Both the position numbers and the translations under genes were made by a program. The notes beneath the pieces are model-generated. The model had not been told where the DNA came from. It ran no database searches and worked only from the letters and a program-made list of their open reading frames with translations. 20,395 nt of DNA from a virus. The stretch spans positions 1-20,395 of IMG/VR virus record IMGVR_UViG_3300006853_000473; one strand, written 5' to 3'. Each line of letters starts with the position of its first letter. Position 1 is the stretch's first letter. Shown piece after piece: positions 7,332 to 14,601 of the stretch.

Positions 7332-8540
7332 ATGTCAGACGAACTGACCCAAGCGATCGCGGGAGCCATGACGGAGGCAGGATTGTCGACGTCCGGCGAT
7401 GACGCTGGCGACGGCAGCCCCGATCCAGGCACCGGAACCGATACCGACCTTGGGGATGGGAACGACGGCGATCCTGACGACGCACTCGATGAGGGCGACG
7501 GCACAACGGACGAGGGGGATGACCCTTCGGACGACGCGGGCGACGGCGACACAGGCGCGGACGACGGCGATCCCGACGCATCGGCAAGCAAGGACGACAC
7601 TGATTCGAAAGACCAAGGGGATGGCGAGGCAGTAACGAGTGATAGCAAGCCCACGGGGAAAGACAAAAAGAAGGGTCCAATCCCCTTCTCTCGGCATGAA
7701 GAAGTTCTCAAGAACCTCCGTGACGAGTACGAACACCCCGAGAAGGGCAAGCTGACGCTCGCGACCAAGCGGGTCAAAGAACTCGAATGGGCGGATTCAC
7801 GAGAGGCGAAGGCGATCTTCAACGCCTTCAACCTCGCGGACACCGACCAGAAGGGTTTCATCCGCCTTCTGCTGAAAGACAGACGTTTCGCCGACATCGT
7901 TCAGATCCGAGGCGAAGGTGGCGATGCTCCCATCGCGACCCGCAACGATCGGAAAGCTGTCGGAGAGAAGCCCGGTCCCAACGCCGTCTACAAAGATCCC
8001 GAGAGCGGGAAAGAAGTTGCCTATTACGACGACAAGGGTCTCGCGGCCCTCACCGATTGGCAGATCGCGAAAGCGGAAGAGACCGCTCAAGCCGCCGCCG
8101 ATCAGGTGCGTCAGGAACTTCGCGACGAATACGAGAAGAAGTACGGTCCCATCACGCGCGATCACGAAGCGCGGCAACTGTGGGACAGCCAAGTCCTCGA
8201 AGAGCGTAAAGCCATCAACTACGCCGAGGATCACTGGCCGCACTTCAAAGAGTTCAAGGAGCAGATCAAGGAAGCCGTCTTCAAGGATGGCAGTCTGACG
8301 CTCTTTGCGGCTTACCTCGGTACCGTCATCCCGGCCCTCGAAGGTCGCGCCAAGGTCAACGAAGAGGCGATGCGGAAGAAGGTTCTGGCGCAGATCAACA
8401 AGAAGAGGAAAGCAGCCCAACCCCCCACCAACCGTTTCCCGCAACCGAAAGCGGAAGAGCGGGAGGCGAACGTATCGGCAGGCGATGACGAAATCATGTC
8501 CGCCATGCGCCACGCGGTGAGGACGAAGCTGCGGAGTTAG
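7332..8540 (+). CDS. Probable capsid scaffolding protein (402 aa)
   Basis: Scaffolding proteins guide assembly of the coat protein into the prohead and then leave or are cleaved. The case here is positional and compositional: it directly precedes the major capsid gene; residues 20-105 are almost entirely Asp, Gly, Ser and Thr (very acidic and disordered); the middle and C-terminal parts (about 140-370) are helical and charged, with probable coiled coil at about 240-275; and the last residues are basic, as in scaffolds that bind coat through a positively charged C-terminus. AGGA lies just upstream of ATG 7332. No protease motif is visible. The alternative is an internal virion protein. Confidence 0.75.
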   Translation: MSDELTQAIAGAMTEAGLSTSGDDAGDGSPDPGTGTDTDLGDGNDGDPDDALDEGDGTTDEGDDPSDDAGDGDTGADDGDPDASASKDDTDSKDQGDGEAVTSDSKPTGKDKKKGPIPFSRHEEVLKNLRDEYEHPEKGKLTLATKRVKELEWADSREAKAIFNAFNLADTDQKGFIRLLLKDRRFADIVQIRGEGGDAPIATRNDRKAVGEKPGPNAVYKDPESGKEVAYYDDKGLAALTDWQIAKAEETAQAAADQVRQELRDEYEKKYGPITRDHEARQLWDSQVLEERKAINYAEDHWPHFKEFKEQIKEAVFKDGSLTLFAAYLGTVIPALEGRAKVNEEAMRKKVLAQINKKRKAAQPPTNRFPQPKAEEREANVSAGDDEIMSAMRHAVRTKLRS

Positions 8541-8552
8541 GTAGGTTTCGCC

Positions 8553-9488
8553 ATGCCATCTGTCTCACAGATTGCGGCGGTGTCGTACAACGTCGTACTC
8601 GCCAAGAAGCGGAAGGCCGACAACCAGTGGGCCGAATCGCCGCTCATGAAGGAGTACGAGCGTCAAGGTTTCGTGAAGCGTGTCCCTGGCGGTCCGCAGA
8701 TCGAAGCGCAGCTCGACTACCGCCGGAACCCCGGTGCGGGCTTCCAGTCCAACGATCTCGATCCGTTGGCGATGGGTAAGACCGAAGTCGTCACGGCAGC
8801 CATCTACGATCCGGCGCAGCTCAGCGTGCCGGTTGTGTGGTCAAAGGCTGACGAGGCGAAGAATCCCACGGTCAACCAGAAGATCGCACTCACCAAGCAA
8901 CTCCTGTCCAACGCGATCGATTCGCACGATGACATCGTGGAACAGGCGTTGTTCGCCGTGTCGACCAACGGCTTCTTCGGCTTCCAGACCCTCATCCCCG
9001 ACTCCGGTCAGGGCACGGTCGGGGGCATCAACGCGGCGACCGACACGTGGTGGAGGAATTTCAGCACCACGTACGCGGCGGCGGGCACCGATATCAAGTC
9101 GAAGCTCACGCTGACGTGGAACACCGCGACGAAGGGATCCGGGGCGACGATTCACCCGTCGCTCATCACGTCCGACGCGGAAACCCAGGCCACTTACGAG
9201 GGGCAAGAGCAGTCCCTTCAGCGGTGGGTCGGTACCAAGGATCTGGACGGCGGCTTCAAGACGCTGGCGTTCAAGTCCGCGCGGTGGATCTTCTCGCAGT
9301 ACGGCGGCACGCGCATTCACATGAACACGCCGAAGGCCATCAACCTGATCGTGTTCCAGGGCGCATTCCGCGACAAGGGCGACACGCAGGAATTGGAGAG
9401 CGGACAGGGCTACCGCTTCAGCATCTTCTCGATGTTGCAGCACGTCCAGCGGAACAAGAGCCGGACGGCAGTCATGACCGAGATGTAG
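8553..9488 (+). CDS. Major capsid protein (311 aa)
   Basis: This would be the shell subunit, probably of the HK97 fold. It follows the scaffold gene by 12 bases, has a strong ribosome site (AGGTAGG) and a coat-like size. The sequence contains the GINAATDTWWRN stretch (residues 158-169), a pattern I associate with one branch of phage major capsid proteins, plus a long helix around residues 100-135 that fits the HK97 spine helix. No N-terminal delta domain needing proteolysis is evident. The C-terminal half alternates strands and turns, as expected for P and A domains. Confidence in the role is high from context; the exact subfamily is not determined. Confidence 0.85.
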   Translation: MPSVSQIAAVSYNVVLAKKRKADNQWAESPLMKEYERQGFVKRVPGGPQIEAQLDYRRNPGAGFQSNDLDPLAMGKTEVVTAAIYDPAQLSVPVVWSKADEAKNPTVNQKIALTKQLLSNAIDSHDDIVEQALFAVSTNGFFGFQTLIPDSGQGTVGGINAATDTWWRNFSTTYAAAGTDIKSKLTLTWNTATKGSGATIHPSLITSDAETQATYEGQEQSLQRWVGTKDLDGGFKTLAFKSARWIFSQYGGTRIHMNTPKAINLIVFQGAFRDKGDTQELESGQGYRFSIFSMLQHVQRNKSRTAVMTEM

Positions 9489-9495
9489 TACGGCG

Positions 9496-9747
9496 ATGGC
9501 TCCCCCTTATCGAATCTTCGTCGGGAAGCAGCGGCTATCGGATCGCCTGAGATATCGAGATGTCTCAGGGTTTGAAACGACGGACGCTGTGATCGCGGTG
9601 ACACGAGAGGGGGAGCCGCGCCAGTTTGCGCGCCGTGTGCATATTCTCGGCCCATCGCGGGTTATCGCGAAGCCGGATGATCCACTGATGCTCGGCGGCG
9701 CGGTCCATGTCTGGATAGAAACTGACGGTCCGATTGAAATGGAGTGA
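9496..9747 (+). CDS. Hypothetical small head-module protein (83 aa)
   Basis: Not recognised. It is a compact, basic, beta-predicted protein lying seven bases after the capsid gene, in the slot where many phages keep decoration, stopper or head-completion proteins. No clear Shine-Dalgarno precedes ATG 9496, so it may rely on readthrough of ribosomes from the capsid gene. It carries the ribosome site of the next gene (GGAG at 9741-9744) in its last codons. Confidence 0.62.
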   Translation: MAPPYRIFVGKQRLSDRLRYRDVSGFETTDAVIAVTREGEPRQFARRVHILGPSRVIAKPDDPLMLGGAVHVWIETDGPIEME

Positions 9748-9752
9748 CGGAC

Positions 9753-10016
9753 ATGATTACGACAACTCAAGTCAGCGTGAGCACGACAGCGGTTTTGCTC
9801 CATACCGCAGTTGGTCGCACGCGAGTTCGGCTGCGAGGGGGCGGAACAAGTGGGACGTTCATTGGTGACAGCAATGTCACCACCTCGAACGGGTTTCAAA
9901 TCCCGTCGACTGAACACCCCAACAACCTCGTGATCGACTTGGCGGACGGCGAAGCGTTGTATGCCGTCCGTGTAAGCGGAACTGAAGTTGTCGGCGTGTT
10001 CGCCAACTCGATCTAA
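9753..10016 (+). CDS. Small beta-rich head-module protein (87 aa)
   Basis: Not recognised. It is Thr/Ser/Val/Gly-rich with alternating strands and no Cys, consistent with a small virion surface protein. I chose ATG 9753 because GGAG at 9741-9744 is eight bases upstream; the longer frame would use GTG 9744, inside the preceding gene and on top of that ribosome site. Thirty-four bases separate it from the next gene. Confidence 0.65.
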   Translation: MITTTQVSVSTTAVLLHTAVGRTRVRLRGGGTSGTFIGDSNVTTSNGFQIPSTEHPNNLVIDLADGEALYAVRVSGTEVVGVFANSI

Positions 10017-10050
10017 CTCGGAATCCCGTTTTCACGAAAGGAACACGATC

Positions 10051-10521
10051 ATGCCTCAACTCAGGGGACCGGGCGGTTTGGGGGTGGGTGACACCACCGA
10101 CCGTTCGACGACACAGAAGGTGCCACTCGGGTTTGTCGCGTATGACAACCTCGGGAACTCATGGCGCTACATCAAGGCGGGCGCCACCATCGCGCTCAAC
10201 GACTACCTCCGTTTTCAGGGATCTGCGCTCGGGTGGGATGACGTGCGTCCCACGTCTGCCGCCGCGCAGCCGGTCGTGGGATTGAACCCCTCGGCCGCGG
10301 AAGGCGGAGCGGCGTTTGCCACAGGCGAGTACGGGTTCGCACTCGTCGATGGCGTCGGGTCCGGCAAAACCGCGGGCGCGGTCGCTGCAAACGTGCAGCT
10401 CGTCTCGTCGGCCACCGCCGGTCAGCTCGCCGCGTACGCGAACACCGACATCACGGCTCCGGTCGTGACGGTGCTCGTCAACTCGGCGTCGCCGCAAGTC
10501 ACGCGTGTCAAAGGGCTGTAA
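10051..10521 (+). CDS. Putative capsid decoration protein (156 aa)
   Basis: The protein is Ala/Gly/Val-rich and beta-predicted; near residues 25-35 it has a VPLGFVAYDNLG stretch, then an AGATIALNDYLRF segment and repeated short strands ending in Val-Thr patterns. This resembles capsid cement or decoration proteins (DUF2190-like) that bind the outside of the shell, and the gene is the last of the capsid block, just before a strong terminator. That is a resemblance plus context, not proof. ATG 10051 has AAAGGA about ten bases upstream, preferred over an in-frame upstream start at 9988 that would overlap the previous gene and add a Cys/Arg-rich shadow sequence. Confidence 0.68.
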   Translation: MPQLRGPGGLGVGDTTDRSTTQKVPLGFVAYDNLGNSWRYIKAGATIALNDYLRFQGSALGWDDVRPTSAAAQPVVGLNPSAAEGGAAFATGEYGFALVDGVGSGKTAGAVAANVQLVSSATAGQLAAYANTDITAPVVTVLVNSASPQVTRVKGL

Positions 10522-10559
10522 AGCAGCTCGTTCGATCGCGTGAGGTTTCGTTTCACCTC

Positions 10560-10597
10560 GGGAGGGCAGGCGTCCAAATTCCCTGCCCTCCCCTTTT
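10560..10597 (+). terminator. Rho-independent-type terminator after the capsid block
   Basis: Arms GGGAGGGCAGG (10560-10570) and CCTGCCCTCCC (10582-10592) form a perfect 11-bp GC-rich stem with an 11-base loop, followed by CTTTT (10593-10597). A weaker hairpin TCCGCG-CAA-CGCGGA follows at 10597-10611. The T tract is short, so partial termination is likely. It would separate capsid from tail gene transcription, as is common downstream of coat genes. Confidence 0.75.
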
Positions 10598-10627
10598 CCG
10601 CGCAACGCGGACGAAAGCAGGCCCATC

Positions 10628-11317
10628 ATGAATCGCGAAGATCCCAAGGAACGGTACGCTGGGCAGAAGCCCGTCACCGTCGATGACAGCGTGGAAGCGG
10701 TGTCGATCATCTCTCCCGAGGTGGAAGAGGAGATCGAGACCACTACGCGCGAAGAGATGCGGAAGGATGAGGAAGAGCGGAAGCGTCTCGCAGCGATCGC
10801 CGCGCAGACCGCCGCAGGCATTCCCGTCATCCCGGCGGCGCCCGAAGGATCCACTCCGGACCCTTACACCCTCCTCTTGCTCCAGGGGATGCAGGCGACG
10901 CAGCAAGCCCTCCTGCAATTCCTCCAGAAGCAGAACGAAACGGAGATCGTGCCCTTCCACAAGATCAAGCACGACACGCCGTGGAATCCCACCGGCAAGC
11001 GTGAGCGCGTGAAGCTCCGCCGTCCGACGTTCATCTCCGGGTATCCCGTGAACCCGATGATGCACACGGAAGAGGAAATCACACTGCTGAACGAAGTGAA
11101 ACCCGGCCGCTACAACAACCGGCGGTGGGAAGTCACGCGGTTCGACGACGGCTCGATCGATATCAGGTATCCGAATCGGACGTTCGAACAGCGGATGGAG
11201 ATGGCGTTGAAAGCGCCGTCGATCTCGGAACTGTGCAAGCAAATCATCGCCGAGCGTGAACAGCAGGACGCCAGGAAGCGCGCGGGCGACAGCCTGTACG
11301 GCGACGAAGACGAATAA
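10628..11317 (+). CDS. Hypothetical coiled-coil protein (229 aa)
   Basis: Residues 30-65 are very rich in Glu, Arg and Lys in a heptad-like pattern (probable coiled coil), followed by an Ala/Pro linker and a Gln/Leu helix (83-103). Residues 128-190 form a better-ordered segment including FISGYPVNP and a Lys-Pro-Gly-Arg-Tyr turn. I have no function for it. It is the first gene after the capsid terminator and precedes the adaptor gene by 11 bases, so a neck or internal virion role is possible. Its start is preceded by AGCAGG, a weak ribosome site. Confidence 0.65.
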   Translation: MNREDPKERYAGQKPVTVDDSVEAVSIISPEVEEEIETTTREEMRKDEEERKRLAAIAAQTAAGIPVIPAAPEGSTPDPYTLLLLQGMQATQQALLQFLQKQNETEIVPFHKIKHDTPWNPTGKRERVKLRRPTFISGYPVNPMMHTEEEITLLNEVKPGRYNNRRWEVTRFDDGSIDIRYPNRTFEQRMEMALKAPSISELCKQIIAEREQQDARKRAGDSLYGDEDE

Positions 11318-11328
11318 GGGGGTGCGCG

Positions 11329-11994
11329 GTGACGTTCAAGCAGGCACAGGATCGCGTTATGGGGCGGCTGAACCTCACGAGTGCAGACGCCCGTACGCGC
11401 ATCAAGGAATTTCTGAACGAGCGTTACCGCGAACTCCAAACCTCGGTCGGCCTCGGGCGGGTACGTCGGACGACCGGCACACTGAACACCGTGAACGGTA
11501 CGCCGACGTACACCCCCGCGGGCTTCATCAAGATTTTCCAGATTGCCTATCCCGCGGGCAACAAGATCCTCCTCGAAAAGTCGGAGGATTACATCCGCGA
11601 GGTGGATCCGAATCTCAACAAGGTCGGCGATCCCGAATACTTCGTCACACAGAAATTCACCGCGACCGGCGTGGTGATCCGGATTTGGCCGACACCTACT
11701 TCTGTGATGGTCCTCAACGTCGACGGGTTGGCGAGCGGGACCGAATTGAGCGCCGATGGGGATGTCCCGGCGTTCCCTGAAGACTTTCACGACATTCTCG
11801 TCTATCACGCGCTCGCGGATGAACTCGACAAGATGGAGAAGCCCGATCTCTCCTCGAAGATGGCAAAGCGCGCCGAAAAGCGTACGTCCGAACTCCGCTA
11901 CTTCCTGGCGAAGTCGGCTTACCTCTATCGCCAGCAGGGCACACAGTTTTGGTGGTGGGGTCCGCATCTCAGTCGGCCGTACGGATGGGCGTGA
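11329..11994 (+). CDS. Head-tail adaptor-like protein (221 aa, GTG start)
   Basis: The first 50 residues form amphipathic helices with the pattern RI-x-EFLNERYREL typical of ring-forming phage adaptor (head-completion) proteins, which bind under the portal and connect it to the tail. The middle (50-140) is beta-rich, and the last third returns to helices, ending in an aromatic WWWGP-type tail. Position between the capsid and tail genes fits. The start is GTG 11329, preceded by AAGGGGGTG, because no ATG exists at a sensible place. No enzymatic motif is visible. It could alternatively be a P22 gp4-like neck protein without the muramidase activity. Confidence 0.65.
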   Translation: MTFKQAQDRVMGRLNLTSADARTRIKEFLNERYRELQTSVGLGRVRRTTGTLNTVNGTPTYTPAGFIKIFQIAYPAGNKILLEKSEDYIREVDPNLNKVGDPEYFVTQKFTATGVVIRIWPTPTSVMVLNVDGLASGTELSADGDVPAFPEDFHDILVYHALADELDKMEKPDLSSKMAKRAEKRTSELRYFLAKSAYLYRQQGTQFWWWGPHLSRPYGWA

Positions 11995-12003
11995 GGTTGC
12001 GTC

Positions 12004-14601
12004 ATGGCATCTCGCCCCCCTCTCCCTGAACCGTTCCTCCTCCGCGATCTGCGCGGGGGGATGGAGAACACCGACGAGCCGCAGGCCATCCCCGAGAACA
12101 TGGTCGCCGACGCGCGCAACATCGATTGGATGTTGGGGACCATCGGCGGCAAGCGCGCGGGATGTTCGAGTCTGTCGGTTGATGCCTCCGTGTTGAATCG
12201 CGTCATTCCGATCCGCGCGCAGACGGCGACTGGCGGGGTGACGGGTGGCGCGAGCTTCAACATCTCCGTTCCCGCGACCACGAACGATGGAACCGGGACG
12301 ACGTTCACCGCGATCGTGGTGCGTATTTCGACCAAGGCCAATACCGATGTGACGGCGGTCACATATGGTGGCGTCGCCTTGACGGAGCGGTCGGCGGATA
12401 ACTCCGGGGCTTCAGGCCGATTGGAAACGTGGGCGCTCACCGGCGCCTCGCTCGCAGGCGGCACGGTGGCGGTCACCCTGGCCGGGGCGTGCGATGCGGC
12501 CGGAGTGGCAGAGTTCTATCAACGTGTCGATCTCCTCACGATCGGCGCCGCCGGGGCGTCAGCGATCAACACGCAGCCGCGCGTGACCACGGTCACCGAT
12601 CCCACGTTCCTCGTCACCGCGGGCTTCTCCTACGATACGGGTGCCACCGGGACGACTCCGTTGTTCGCACCCGTCGCCAGCCTCTCGCAAGGCAACGCGC
12701 GGCTGTGGGTCGCGTCTGAACAGGGAAGGAAACCGAGTACCGTCAATTGGTTCACCCTTTCCGCCTCCAAGGAATGGGTCGGTCGCTCGCTCACGCTTCG
12801 TGGTGCGCCCCTCTCCAGTTTTACGGCCGTGGGCTTCACTTTTCTTGCGGTGATGCGGCACACGCCGACCATCAATTTGTCGGAAGACGAATTGTGGATG
12901 GTCGATCTGTTCGGTCGTATCGATCGCCGGGTAGGCGGGACGTGGCAAACCGGCGTCCCCGTCGTCAACTATTACATCGGTGTGTTTGATTCCACGGGAC
13001 TGGACATCAACGGCGCCAGTCTGCACGGCAAGTTCTTCATCGCCGCGCAGCAAGTCATCAACGGCTTGCTCGTGTGGGATGGAACCATCTTGCGGCACGC
13101 GGGCTTCCCGAACGTCCCACCCGCGCCAACGGTCGCCAGTACCGCGGGCGTAGGCACGTATTCAGGCACGCGGTACTTCCGTATCCGGTACACGGCGCAG
13201 GATGGCAGCGGGCGCACGTTGCGGCGCTCTGAACCCACCACCGTCACGGCCTTTGTTCCCGGCGGGGCCAATGACGGCGCGGTGATCACCAAACCGAGCG
13301 GAACCGAGGATTACACCTCCCTGTTCATGAATGGGCAGACCCATTGGGAAGTGGAAGCCTCGCTCGATAACACCATCTTCTATCGCATCGCGACCGTCGC
13401 CATCGGCACCGCTACTTACACCGATACCACTGCGCTCGGGACGACGTACAGCAGCAACCCGGTCAGCGAATCGATTGGTGAGTACGTCGCTCCTGGCGCC
13501 GTCCGACACATCGCGGTCGATGACGATCGCTTGATGATGGCGGGCAACCGCTTCACCCAGGGAAGCGATGCGCGCGTGCAATGGACGCCGGTCGCCCTAG
13601 CATCAGGTGTCGGGAACGATGAGCGCATTCCGGCGACGACTGGCAACACGCTCGATCTCGACAACCTCGATGGCGGAGGCGTCACGATGATGATCGCCGG
13701 TGAGTCGGGCAACGTGTACGCCTTCAAAATGGAACGGACGTACAAGCTCACCCGTACCGGCATTCTGACGGATGCGTATCGCCATCACACGGAGAGCCAT
13801 TCGCGCGGCGCCATCATTCGCGCGGCGTGTTCCGGCCACGCACGGACAGCCCAAGGATGGGCGCCCTGCGTCTATTTCGTCGATCCCGCGGTGGGACTGT
13901 GCCGCGCCTCGCGCGACGGCATTCAGGAACTCGGTGAGGCGGTCCTCGATACGTGGGAGGCGGCGGAAAAGGGTACCGCCTCGGTCCGCGGCCCGAGGAT
14001 CGCGTACCACCCGACGAAGCGGCAAGTGTGGGTCGCCTACGGCGCGAATGGCAGCGACATCCCCAACAAGCTCCTCGTCTACACCGCGCGGTACGGTGGG
14101 TTCGCGATATACGAATCGCCGCTCATGGACAACGGGATCTACGGCGACATTGTGATGTATCCGGATGGCGGGTTGCCCCTCTTGCCCGTCATAGGCATGC
14201 TCAACCCGCCACTCGTGAAGTTCCCCGTGGATGCGATCACCGATGCGGGCCATCGGTATCGCGCGTACTTCCTTTCGCGCGCCTATCATCTCGGCATCTA
14301 TCAGAAGTTCGGTGTCGTGGCGGGCTTGCTGTTCGCACGTGTCGCCAATTCGACGATCGGCATCAAGTTGATTCGCAACCTGGGGCTTGGCACCAACTCC
14401 GTGACCAAGAGCATTGCCTCCTCCGGCGGCAGTGAGACCCACGTCTTCAAGCCTATCGACGACGCGAGGATTTCCGAGTGCAACGTGGTGCAGTTTGAGA
14501 TCGGCGACCCCTCAACCTTCTCCGGCTCCCAACTCGATCAGTCGTGGATTCTGGATGAGTACATCGCCAAGGTGCGATTCGAGGAAGAGAGCACGAGCTA
14601 A
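12004..14601 (+). CDS. Large tail hub or stabilisation-type protein with inserted domain (865 aa)
   Basis: In short-tailed phages the large protein following the adaptor forms the tail hub (beta-propeller in P22 gp10). This one is almost all beta, with repeated strand-turn blocks through residues 270-865, including DELWMVDLFGRIDRRVGGTW near 294-313, a fibronectin-like segment at about 370-480, and DDDRLMMAGNRF near 505. Residues 1-70 read as the same protein's N-terminus (RDLRGGMEN, then a YxG-type strand), but residues about 72-258 form a separate Thr/Ala/Gly-rich beta domain containing VTYGGVALT and a Gly-Thr-Val-Ala-Val-Thr strand, which looks like an inserted Ig- or lectin-like module. 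GAGGTTG precedes ATG 12004. Its stop overlaps the fibre start (TAATG). Confidence 0.68.
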   Translation: MASRPPLPEPFLLRDLRGGMENTDEPQAIPENMVADARNIDWMLGTIGGKRAGCSSLSVDASVLNRVIPIRAQTATGGVTGGASFNISVPATTNDGTGTTFTAIVVRISTKANTDVTAVTYGGVALTERSADNSGASGRLETWALTGASLAGGTVAVTLAGACDAAGVAEFYQRVDLLTIGAAGASAINTQPRVTTVTDPTFLVTAGFSYDTGATGTTPLFAPVASLSQGNARLWVASEQGRKPSTVNWFTLSASKEWVGRSLTLRGAPLSSFTAVGFTFLAVMRHTPTINLSEDELWMVDLFGRIDRRVGGTWQTGVPVVNYYIGVFDSTGLDINGASLHGKFFIAAQQVINGLLVWDGTILRHAGFPNVPPAPTVASTAGVGTYSGTRYFRIRYTAQDGSGRTLRRSEPTTVTAFVPGGANDGAVITKPSGTEDYTSLFMNGQTHWEVEASLDNTIFYRIATVAIGTATYTDTTALGTTYSSNPVSESIGEYVAPGAVRHIAVDDDRLMMAGNRFTQGSDARVQWTPVALASGVGNDERIPATTGNTLDLDNLDGGGVTMMIAGESGNVYAFKMERTYKLTRTGILTDAYRHHTESHSRGAIIRAACSGHARTAQGWAPCVYFVDPAVGLCRASRDGIQELGEAVLDTWEAAEKGTASVRGPRIAYHPTKRQVWVAYGANGSDIPNKLLVYTARYGGFAIYESPLMDNGIYGDIVMYPDGGLPLLPVIGMLNPPLVKFPVDAITDAGHRYRAYFLSRAYHLGIYQKFGVVAGLLFARVANSTIGIKLIRNLGLGTNSVTKSIASSGGSETHVFKPIDDARISECNVVQFEIGDPSTFSGSQLDQSWILDEYIAKVRFEEESTS

